A stretch of 64,000 nt of DNA from Sphingobacteriales bacterium. Lineage in GTDB: Bacteria > Bacteroidota > Bacteroidia > Chitinophagales > JADIYW01. This document shows, piece by piece, positions 26,323 to 34,861 of this stretch. The notes under the pieces were generated by a model that was not told the DNA's origin, searched no databases, and was given only the letters and a program-made list of their open reading frames with translations. Numbering within the stretch: the first letter of the stretch is position 1; each line of letters opens with the position of its first letter. The position numbers and the translations under genes were made by a program. The stretch is from NCBI GenBank assembly GCA_016699615.1, contig CP064984.1, positions 2,328,001 through 2,392,000 of the forward strand, in the 5' to 3' direction.

Positions 26323-28328
26323 ATTTTTACTCTGTTTTCTGGTGCAACATACATTTTGCTATTTGGTTTTATGTCAAATGCTTCGTAAAATTCTGGTGTG
26401 TGCGAGAATGGAATATTTACTCTATGGAAATACAAAGCATGTACATCAGTTAGTATTCTATTGGCAATTTCTTCGTTGCGCATGTGCATCATCCAGCCAA
26501 TGGTGTAGCCTAAGAAGAATCTTTGTAATGGTGTGTAGCCAGCAATTTTTTTGTTCTCTTTGTATTGTTGTGTTTGTTTAAATGCATCAAGACCAATTGC
26601 AATTCCACCTAAGTCTGCAATGTTTTCACCAAGTGTAGCTTCGCCATTTACTTTTAAGCTATCTAAAACAATAAGTTGCCCAAACACATTAATGTATGCT
26701 TTTGTTCTTTCTTCAAATTTTTTGTCATCTTCTTCAGTCCACCATTTATTCAAATTTCCTTGTCCATCAAATTCTTTGCCTTCATCATCAAATCCATGTG
26801 TAATTTCGTGTCCAATAGTAGATGCACCAGCGTAACCATAAACTATTGCATCATCAATTTCTTCATCTTTAAAACCTGGAATAGTAAAAATTGCAGCAGG
26901 CAATACAATTTCATTATTACTTGGATTGTAATATGCATTGTACGTTTGTGGTGTCATGTCCCATTCAGTTCTATCAACTGGTTTGCCTAGTTTTGCTACA
27001 TTATCATTGAACCAAAACATAGATGCATTTTTTTGATTTTCTACTAAGCTATTTGGCGTAATTTTTAAAGCACTAAAATTTTTCCATTTGTCTGGATAGC
27101 CAACTTTGTATTTTATACTATGTAGTTTTTGAATTGCTTTTTGTTTAGTTGCATCACTCATCCAATCTAATTTTAGTATTCTAGCTTCGTATGCCTTCAT
27201 TACATTTTTTACAATGTTGATGTATCTTTCTTTTGCTTTTTCAGAGAAATTTTCTTTTACATAAACTTTTCCCAATTCTTCGCCCATTGCATCTTCTTCC
27301 CAAATCAATGCACGTTTCCATCTTGGTAATTGTTCTTTTTTCCCTTTGATTAATTTTGCATAGAAATCAAAATTTGTTTGGTTGATTGATTTGGTTAAAT
27401 AACTAGCGTAGCTATTTATAAGTTGAAAACGTAAGTATTGTTTTATCGTATTGATGTCTTGAGTTTTTAAAATTTGGTCTAATGCCTTGAAAAACTCAGG
27501 TTGCCCAACAATCATAGAATCTACATTTTTTATATTTAATGCTGAGAAATATTTACTCCAATTAAAATTTGGTGTGTATTGTTGTAAGGTATTTATAGAT
27601 TGTTTGTTGTAGTTTGCATAAGTATCTCTAAGTTCTTCCAATTTTTTTGAGTTTTTTGCTAAGTTTTCTTCTAATGTATAGATGTTTAATGCATCAGTTG
27701 TTGCAATTGCTTCACTTTCTGGATATGATTCTTGCAATAATGTATGAATGAAATTGTTTTTATATTCATTTCTAATTTTTGTTGTTCTTTCGTCAGTGTT
27801 GAAATAGTAATCTCTGTTTGGTAAGCCAATTCCACCTTGATACAAATAAATAATATTTTTTTCGCTATTTACTAAGTCTTGGTATATGCCAAAATCAAAT
27901 AATACATCTACGCCAATTTGATGTAAGTAAGCTATTAACGCAGGAATTTCATCTAGTTTTTGAATAGCATCTATCTTTTTTAAATCACTCTGAAGACCAG
28001 AAATGCCATTTTTTTCAATGCCATTTGTGTCCATTGCTGCTTTGTAGAAATTGCCAATCATGCTACCATTTTTTTCTTCAGCTTCGTTGATAGATTTAAG
28101 TTGATTCCAAATTTGCTCTTGAACCAAATTTCCAACGCCCCAATTTGAATATGCATCAGGAATTGGATTGTTTTTTATCCATTTGCCCACAGCAAACATA
28201 AAAAAGTCTTCATCTGGCGAAATTGTTGTGTCTATATTGTTGGCAGCAACATCTATATCATTGTTTTTGTTTTGTTGGCATGCAGCAAACATCATTGCTA
28301 CAAAAAATAGGTAAGTTGTATGTTTCAT
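26316..28328 (-). CDS. M13 family zinc metallopeptidase (neprilysin/PepO-like lipoprotein)
   Basis: A 670-residue peptidase. ATG 28328 gives a lipoprotein signal (MKHTTYLFFVAMMFAACQQ) with the lipobox cysteine at about 18, so it should be anchored in an outer or inner membrane facing the periplasm. The M13 N-terminal helical domain spans about 40-420. The catalytic domain carries HEITH at 507-511, the second zinc region ENIADLGG with its glutamate about 60 residues later, and the C-terminal NRVKIW (M13 members normally end CxW; here the cysteine is replaced). NAYYNPSNNEIVLPAAIF is the usual substrate strand. Degrades oligopeptides. Overlaps the downstream zinc-ribbon gene and starts 14 bp after the DUF2130 stop. 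Confidence 0.93.
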   Translation of the reverse strand: MKHTTYLFFVAMMFAACQQNKNNDIDVAANNIDTTISPDEDFFMFAVGKWIKNNPIPDAYSNWGVGNLVQEQIWNQLKSINEAEEKNGSMIGNFYKAAMDTNGIEKNGISGLQSDLKKIDAIQKLDEIPALIAYLHQIGVDVLFDFGIYQDLVNSEKNIIYLYQGGIGLPNRDYYFNTDERTTKIRNEYKNNFIHTLLQESYPESEAIATTDALNIYTLEENLAKNSKKLEELRDTYANYNKQSINTLQQYTPNFNWSKYFSALNIKNVDSMIVGQPEFFKALDQILKTQDINTIKQYLRFQLINSYASYLTKSINQTNFDFYAKLIKGKKEQLPRWKRALIWEEDAMGEELGKVYVKENFSEKAKERYINIVKNVMKAYEARILKLDWMSDATKQKAIQKLHSIKYKVGYPDKWKNFSALKITPNSLVENQKNASMFWFNDNVAKLGKPVDRTEWDMTPQTYNAYYNPSNNEIVLPAAIFTIPGFKDEEIDDAIVYGYAGASTIGHEITHGFDDEGKEFDGQGNLNKWWTEEDDKKFEERTKAYINVFGQLIVLDSLKVNGEATLGENIADLGGIAIGLDAFKQTQQYKENKKIAGYTPLQRFFLGYTIGWMMHMRNEEIANRILTDVHALYFHRVNIPFSHTPEFYEAFDIKPNSKMYVAPENRVKIW

Positions 28329-28341
28329 GTAATTTATTTTA

Positions 28342-29551
28342 TTATTCATTTAGCAAATTTAAATTAAAACTATTTAAATCAGAAATTCCTTCTATATCGC
28401 CTTGAATTTGTGCAGCGTTTTTAATTATTTTCTCTAAGTTTTTTTCTCTAGCACTCCAAAGTTTTTCCATGGTTTCTCTTTCTTTGTTTATCATATTTTT
28501 TTCTGCCAAAAATCCTTCCCGAATAGCAGTCCATTTTGATTTGAATTCTGAGCCAGTAAAATAATCATAAAGCATCACCATTTTGTCACCTTTGTTTTGC
28601 TGCGAAGCAATTGCTGTATCTAGTTTTATTAAGCTGTCTCTTAGTACGTGGCACAAACCTCTAAATTCTTCTAAACTACAAACCCAAATTCCATCAATTA
28701 AGGTTAGTCTTTCTACATTTCTTGGAAATGTAGCTGTAACCAATACTGCAATATCTGCGCTAGCTTGTATTTTATCTTGTTTTAGTTTTTCTATCCAATC
28801 ATTGCTCCATGCTTTTGTAGACTTGCTTTCGTAGATTATAGTTCCGCAGTTTGTTTTGCTTCTTGTATTGATGATTTGTATGCAATCTGCGCCTTTTCTG
28901 CCTTTTGCTACTTCATTTATTTCATCTAATGGAAAGTTTTCTGCTAAATATTCTTCAATAATATGCTCTAGTGTTTCGCCTTGTACTTGCATAGAACCTT
29001 GTGTGGCTTTTCTGTTGGCTTCTTCAAGCTGCTTTCTTATTTGGTCTATTTGTTCGTCTTTTTGTTTTAGCCTAAGTTCTATTTCATCTGATGCTTCTTT
29101 TTTTATTTGTTGTTCTAATGCAGTTTTTATTTCTTTTCTTTCTTGCAATAGTTTTAGTTCAAAATTTTTCTTTTCTTCTTCTAATAACTCTTCTTTTTTT
29201 AGTAAATCAAGTTGTTGGTTTTTTAATACATCAATTTGTTCTTTTTGTTCTTGTTTTTCTTGTGCTAATCTTTTTAGCTCAATTTCAAACTTTTCAGTTG
29301 CTTTCTTTGTTTGCTCTTGTTCAATTCTTATTTTCTCTTCTTGTAGTTTTTGCTGTAGCTGTTGATTTAATTTTTGCTGAAATATTTCATTTTCATTTCT
29401 TTTCTTGTCTTCAAACTCTTTTTTTCTATTGCTAATCGGTTAGCATCTTCTAAATATTTCTTTTATACTTCTCATCAGCCTGATGATTTAGGATTTCGTC
29501 TATGTCAATAGCTGTGCCACAGTTTGGGCATGTAATCTGGTTGTTATTCAT
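28342..29551 (-). pseudogene. DUF2130 protein with two frameshifts near the 5' end
   Basis: The original gene starts at ATG 29551 with MNNNQITCPNCGTAIDIDEI, the zinc-ribbon-like N-terminus of DUF2130 proteins, then a long Glu/Lys/Gln coiled coil. The C-terminal DUF2130 domain has EEYLAENFPLDEINEVAKGR, GADCIQII, GTIIYESKSTKAWSNDWI, ADIAVLVTATFP and LTLIDGIWVCSLEEF. Two single-base losses disrupt it: at about 29464 (AAAA where AAAAA is needed) and about 29428 (seven A where eight are needed). Restoring both gives exactly 404 codons, the family's usual size. The intact 3' part (from about 29148) alone retains the whole DUF2130 domain. Both lesions are in A runs, so sequencing error is a real alternative. 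The function of the family is unknown. Confidence 0.82.
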
Positions 29552-29618
29552 TTGTTATTCAGTTTTTTATTTGCGCTTGTAAATGTAAATATTTTATCAA
29601 GCATGACAAACAAATTTG

Positions 29619-29626
29619 TATATTTG
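29619..29626 (+). promoter_or_regulatory. -7 promoter element of recN
   Basis: TATATTTG, 19 bp upstream of ATG 29646. The longer in-frame start at 29616 would lie on this element, so it is rejected. The -33 region has only a T-rich ATTTTATC. Confidence 0.5.
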
Positions 29627-29645
29627 TCGACAGTTTTTACAAGAA

Positions 29646-31295
29646 ATGCTACAATCTATTTATGTATATAATTATGCGATAATTGAAGAGATAAACTTAC
29701 AGTTTTTTCCAAATTTTAATGTTATTACTGGCGAAACTGGTGCTGGGAAATCAATATTACTTGGTGCATTAGGTTTGATTTTGGGAAAGCGTGCAGATGC
29801 ATCTGTGGCACGTGATAAAGCTAAAAAATGTGTTGTTGAAGCCACATTTGATATTGTTAATTATGCATTAGAAGATTTTTTTAATGAACAAGAATTAGAT
29901 TATAATGCTGAATGTATTATAAGAAGAGAAATAAATACTAATGGGAAAAGTAGAGCTTTTGTAAATGATACGCCAGTAACTTTGGACGTGTTGCAAGAAC
30001 TTAGTGCTTTTTTAATTGATATTCATGCGCAAGGCGAAGTACAAAAACTACTTGATGTATATTATTTCTGTACAGTTTTAGACGAATTGGGCAATCAAAC
30101 CGCTGATGTTCAACAGTATGAAAGTTTGTATGTACAATATAAAATATCAAAAAATAGATTAAATCATTTAAAGGCTGAGCAAAGTAAATTGCAAAAAGAA
30201 TATGATTATAATTTGTTTTTGTACAATGAATTTGATGGTTTGAATATTGATGGTGAATATTATTTGCAAATAGAACAAGATATTGCATTGCAAGAAAATG
30301 CTGAAACTATTATTGGAAATTTAGGTGAAGTACAAAAAATATTAGATGCACATGAGTTTTCTGTGTTGCCACAGTTGATTCAGATAAATAAATTACTACA
30401 GCCAATTTCTGCTATTAATGATGTGTTTTCAAATATGCAAGAAAAAATTTCATCATCAATAGATGAGTTGAATTCTTTTCAAAGGCAAATTAAACAAAAT
30501 ATAGATGTTGTAGAATATCAGCCTGAGCAATTGCAAAACTTACAAGATACTTTTAATGTATATAACAAATTAATGCAAAAGCATCAAGTAAATTCTATTG
30601 AAGAATTGGCTAATATAAAAAGTGAATTTGAAAATAAGATTAGTTCTTTTAATCAAAATAATGATGAAATAAATGAACTAGAAAATGCCATAGCACAACA
30701 GGAAAGTGTATTAAATCAGAAAGCAAAAAGAATATCTGAAGTAAGAAAAAGTAAAATCAATTCGTTTGAAACTACCTTGGAAGAAGTGTTGAAAACAGTT
30801 GGTATGCCATTTGCCAAAATCATTCTACAACAAGAAATTACACAGTTGAATGAGAAAGGAAATGATGAGATTATTTTGTACTTTTCGCCAAATAAAGGAA
30901 TAGAACCAAAAATATTATCGCAAGTTGGTTCTGGTGGCGAGAAATCAAGATTGATGTTGGCAATAAAATCATTGGCTGCACTACATAAAAATTCAGCAAC
31001 TTTTATTTTTGATGAAATAGATACAGGAATTTCTGGTGAAGTTGCCAATAAAGTGGCAGAATTATTATACAAAATTGGACAAAAAAATCAAGTCATTGCA
31101 ATTACGCATTTGCCACAAGTTGCTGCAAAAGGTATGCATCATTATTTTGTATATAAAAAGCATGATAAAGAAGTTACTTATACTGAAATTAGAGCTTTGA
31201 ATAAAGATGAGCGTTTGCAAGAAATTGCCATTATGCTAAGTGGCGAAAATCCAAGTGCTGCTGCCTTAGAAAATGCAAAAAATTTATTGAATTAG
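29646..31295 (+). CDS. recN: DNA repair protein RecN
   Basis: A 549-residue SMC-like ATPase that acts early in double-strand break repair with RecA. The N-terminal half of the ATPase has Walker A GETGAGKS at residues 29-36, preceded by IIEEINLQFFPNFNVIT. A central coiled coil with a short hinge spans about 150-360. The C-terminal half has the ABC signature QVGSGGEKSRLMLAIKSL and Walker B TFIFDEIDTGISGEVA, followed by ITHLPQVAAKG. Length and motif order are normal. The start is fixed by the -7 box at 29619-29626. Its 3' end is 5 bp from the convergent barrel gene. Confidence 0.97.
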   Translation: MLQSIYVYNYAIIEEINLQFFPNFNVITGETGAGKSILLGALGLILGKRADASVARDKAKKCVVEATFDIVNYALEDFFNEQELDYNAECIIRREINTNGKSRAFVNDTPVTLDVLQELSAFLIDIHAQGEVQKLLDVYYFCTVLDELGNQTADVQQYESLYVQYKISKNRLNHLKAEQSKLQKEYDYNLFLYNEFDGLNIDGEYYLQIEQDIALQENAETIIGNLGEVQKILDAHEFSVLPQLIQINKLLQPISAINDVFSNMQEKISSSIDELNSFQRQIKQNIDVVEYQPEQLQNLQDTFNVYNKLMQKHQVNSIEELANIKSEFENKISSFNQNNDEINELENAIAQQESVLNQKAKRISEVRKSKINSFETTLEEVLKTVGMPFAKIILQQEITQLNEKGNDEIILYFSPNKGIEPKILSQVGSGGEKSRLMLAIKSLAALHKNSATFIFDEIDTGISGEVANKVAELLYKIGQKNQVIAITHLPQVAAKGMHHYFVYKKHDKEVTYTEIRALNKDERLQEIAIMLSGENPSAAALENAKNLLN

Positions 31296-31300
31296 TTGAA

Positions 31301-34300
31301 TTAAAAAATTGCTCTAAGTTGTGCTCTTCCTGTGTTTACTACTTTTGCATTACCTGTTTTTCTGCCTTCGTATACCAAAGATAGTTCTAAATTATTTCCA
31401 ATAAATCTTGAGTATTCAGCATTCCAAATATAGTTTTTGCCTTTTTGTAAACCTTCCAAAATGGTATAGCTTTTAGTGCTTGCAGTTTCGCTGTTATAAT
31501 TTACAAGAATAAATGAGAATTTTGTGTTTAATGTATTTTTGCTTGCTTTGCTGTATCTAAATTCAAATTCTAATTTGTTTGAAAACATTTTTTCTGCACC
31601 ATATTCAGGAATATTTTTTTTAGATAAAATGCCATAATTGATAGAAGTTCTAATCATAGTTTTGTAGTTGTAGGTAAACTTTGGCTCAAAACCATAGACA
31701 TTCAAATCAAAATTATTATTACTAAAGAAATCAGAAATATACAATTGTTTTTGTTGAATTAATTTGTAATTAATAGTATATGACGATTTTATATTATAAT
31801 AGCCTTCGATGATGTGCTCAATTTTTTTTCTGGTATCATAGCCATTCACCAAAAGTGTTTTTTCATTCACAATTTGATTGGTGTATGCAATATAATAGGT
31901 TGCATCGCCAGTATTGAATGCTAATGTATTTCTAATGTTTGAGCTAAGATTTACAATATTAGCATCATTGCTATTTAGTATAAATGGATTGAATGGTTTT
32001 ACATGATCTGATTTTATAGTTTTGCGTTTTATATTTAAATATGATTGTAATTGAAATTTACTCAATAATTTTTTAAATCCAGTTTGGTTGTACCACACAG
32101 CTTTCGGCACAAAATATAAGCTTTGTGTGTAGCTTGTTGTATAGGCTCTGATGTATTCATTGATATCTGTATACACTTTTACATATTGCGCACTGTCGTT
32201 AAATTGTGCAACCACAAACTCATTCAATTCTCTTATATTATTATTGTTCTCATCAATCCATTTGTAGTAGCCTTGTCCTGATTGTACTTGTAGATAGGTA
32301 AATTGTCGCACACGTTCTTGTCCGCCACCAAGCTCATAAATAAAATTACTTCTTATTGCTGATTTAAAAAATCTATTTCCATATTCTATTCTACCTAAAT
32401 ATGTTCTTTCCGAAGGTGTATTTGCAAGCGCAGAATCAATAACCTTTAAATCTCTGAAAGTGAAATTCCAACTTAAATTTTGATTTTTTATGGCATTGGC
32501 ACTTCCTCTAAAATCAATAGTATTTGCATGAGATTGTTGTTGCATGATATTATTTTTGCCATTAAAATCATTTCTAAATTTATAATCTAGAATAAAACTC
32601 CATTTGTTTGTGTCAGGCAACATGATGTTTATGCCAGCAATATTAAACCTAAAGCTACTTGGCATAATACTATCTGCAAGATGATTGCTTATTTTATTAT
32701 TTTCTTGTAAGTAGTTTGAGCCAATAGTCAAACCTTTTGCATTTGGGAAACTATATTTCACATCAATAGTTGGTCTTAAAAAAGATGTTTTAAGTAATGT
32801 GTCTTTGGTGTTTAGCTGTCTGAGTTCTGCATTAATACTAATATTTTTGTAACTCATGGAAAATGGTACTGAAATTTCAAAACCTTTAAAGCTTCTTTGC
32901 CTGATGAAGTTTGAGAATTTAATTGCTGTTCTTACATTGTATGTTTTGTTGTAATAAGTTTCTTTGAGTTTGATTAAATGTTCATCAATAGAAGAAAATA
33001 TGCTGCTAATATTCCAATCTCTTATAAATTCTACATTTCTATATTGCTCTATTTGTCTAAAATTAGATTGTTTGTACTCATAGTTGATATCAGTTTGTAG
33101 TTGATGTTGACTGTTTTTTACAGAATCAATTCTTTGAAGATCAAGATAGGCAGCATAGCCTTTGTTGTCTTTATTGTCAATTTTTGAAAAAGTATTTCTG
33201 TCGTAATTTGAGAATGCAAATTCAGAATTAATCTTCATGTTTTTCAAATTGTATTTTACACCAACAACTGCCATTTGTTGCGATTTTGGTGTTACCAATA
33301 ATATGATTGGCTCAAAAGTACCTTGTGGTGTATTGTTGATTGGTGCTACCCATTCATATATTCTAATGTTATTTGCATTTTTAGATGCTTTGTAATTTCC
33401 TTTATTCGCGCCAACAAATGTGTAGCTCACTTGATATAAAATGTCATTTGGATTATTGCTATACACAAAAACAGAATCGTAGGTTGTGCTATTAACTGTT
33501 GTGTCTATAAGTTTGTATTGAATGTTGTTTTCGTTGTATTCAGTTGGTTTGTAACCTTCAAAAAATGCATTTTCAATTTTATTACCTATTGATGCTAAAA
33601 ATATTTTTGCACTATCATTTAATTCATTTAGTATTGGTTTGCTTTTTGCATCTTGTTCACCATAAACTTCTGTATAAACAGTCAAGTTTTTATAGTTCAT
33701 TTCTAATGCATTGTGTATAGTGCTTCTAAAATAATTTCTGTCAGCATATTCAAATTCAATTACAATTCTGGAGTCTTTAGTAATTAAAAATTTAGGCATA
33801 AAAATGATTTCTCCAATATTATAATCAATTACATAATCATTCGTTTCGCCACGCGTTAATGCTTTGCCATCTACATATACTTTTTCGCTTCCAGCCAATA
33901 CAATAATAAATGTTTCATTGTTATTCCCAATAAGTCTATATGGACCTTGGTTGCCTTCTTGCCCAAGAAATGAATTTCGTGCAAATTTGCCTCTTGCAAC
34001 TGCAAAAGCTGTATTGGTATTGAGTTTTATTTTGTTTTTAAATTCAAGTTCATTGTAATAGTTGATACCTTGTAGTTGTTTTCCAAATTTTAGAAAGTAA
34101 GGATTTTTTGTAGATTTCTGATTGTAATCGCCAGCAATAATATGATGAGGCGATTTATTTATCTGAATAAATATTTTATCAAAGTCTTGTATTTGTTGCG
34201 TAGAACCATCTGGTTGCAATGGAATATTTTGATCAGATAATGCAGCAATAATTTCAATGTCATTTCCAATTTTCCCACTCAACCTTAAATCTAAATTTGA

Positions 34301-34849
34301 ATTTAAACTCAAATCTTGATTGGAGCCAAACTGTACGCCACGTGCAAAGTTTCCACTGTATTGCAATCCTCCAAAATCTAAAAATTCTACACTTTTTGTT
34401 GTTGATGGTTGGTAGTAATAACTTGGATTTGCATACATTAAAAGCGTATCTAATGCTGTAGACTTATCTATATATTTTTTATGTGCAAATAAATTTGTTG
34501 TTGTAATTGGAAAAACTCTATATTTTATTTGTAGAGTGTCTGATGCTTTTTGTTTGAAGATGATTTTCCTTTCAGAGAAATGATATTCATAAAATGTAGA
34601 ATCTAGTTTAGTAGATGTTTTTAGGTTGATTAATTCTATTGAGTTTGAGAATACATAGATACTATCTAATGTAATTGTATCTTGTTCTGTGGTAATGTAT
34701 TTTGTTCTTAGGTTAGATAATTTATTATCAAAAATATTTGTTTGAGAAAATAATGATTTGGTAGAAACAATAACTGCCAACAAAAGAAGTATATATCGTA
34801 TCAAATTCACTAAAAATAAAGATAAAAATTTATTGAGATATAGTTGCAA
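31301..34849 (-). CDS. Large outer membrane beta-barrel protein, conserved in Bacteroidota, unknown function
   Basis: A 1182-residue exported protein. The signal peptide is at about 12-35 (LVNLIRYILLLLAVIVSTKSLFS). Residues about 130-390 include RGVQFGSNQDLSLNSNLDLR, IEIIAALSDQNIPLQPDGST and VYVDGKALTRGETNDYVIDY... IIFMPKFLITKDSRIVIEFEY, a module also found in SprA-like proteins. The rest consists of amphipathic strands ending in phenylalanine (GRAQLRAIF), the signal for insertion by the BAM complex. It is too short to be SprA itself (about 2400 residues). It lies 12 bp downstream of LptD on the same strand, so the two are expressed together and it may belong to envelope assembly. Confidence 0.72.
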   Translation of the reverse strand: MQLYLNKFLSLFLVNLIRYILLLLAVIVSTKSLFSQTNIFDNKLSNLRTKYITTEQDTITLDSIYVFSNSIELINLKTSTKLDSTFYEYHFSERKIIFKQKASDTLQIKYRVFPITTTNLFAHKKYIDKSTALDTLLMYANPSYYYQPSTTKSVEFLDFGGLQYSGNFARGVQFGSNQDLSLNSNLDLRLSGKIGNDIEIIAALSDQNIPLQPDGSTQQIQDFDKIFIQINKSPHHIIAGDYNQKSTKNPYFLKFGKQLQGINYYNELEFKNKIKLNTNTAFAVARGKFARNSFLGQEGNQGPYRLIGNNNETFIIVLAGSEKVYVDGKALTRGETNDYVIDYNIGEIIFMPKFLITKDSRIVIEFEYADRNYFRSTIHNALEMNYKNLTVYTEVYGEQDAKSKPILNELNDSAKIFLASIGNKIENAFFEGYKPTEYNENNIQYKLIDTTVNSTTYDSVFVYSNNPNDILYQVSYTFVGANKGNYKASKNANNIRIYEWVAPINNTPQGTFEPIILLVTPKSQQMAVVGVKYNLKNMKINSEFAFSNYDRNTFSKIDNKDNKGYAAYLDLQRIDSVKNSQHQLQTDINYEYKQSNFRQIEQYRNVEFIRDWNISSIFSSIDEHLIKLKETYYNKTYNVRTAIKFSNFIRQRSFKGFEISVPFSMSYKNISINAELRQLNTKDTLLKTSFLRPTIDVKYSFPNAKGLTIGSNYLQENNKISNHLADSIMPSSFRFNIAGINIMLPDTNKWSFILDYKFRNDFNGKNNIMQQQSHANTIDFRGSANAIKNQNLSWNFTFRDLKVIDSALANTPSERTYLGRIEYGNRFFKSAIRSNFIYELGGGQERVRQFTYLQVQSGQGYYKWIDENNNNIRELNEFVVAQFNDSAQYVKVYTDINEYIRAYTTSYTQSLYFVPKAVWYNQTGFKKLLSKFQLQSYLNIKRKTIKSDHVKPFNPFILNSNDANIVNLSSNIRNTLAFNTGDATYYIAYTNQIVNEKTLLVNGYDTRKKIEHIIEGYYNIKSSYTINYKLIQQKQLYISDFFSNNNFDLNVYGFEPKFTYNYKTMIRTSINYGILSKKNIPEYGAEKMFSNKLEFEFRYSKASKNTLNTKFSFILVNYNSETASTKSYTILEGLQKGKNYIWNAEYSRFIGNNLELSLVYEGRKTGNAKVVNTGRAQLRAIF

Positions 34850-34861
34850 GTTAATTTGATA

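Noticed and set aside
28856..29435. Plus-strand Ser/Phe/Cys-rich ORFs (169 and 114 residues)
   Set aside because: They are antisense shadows of the coiled-coil part of the DUF2130 gene.
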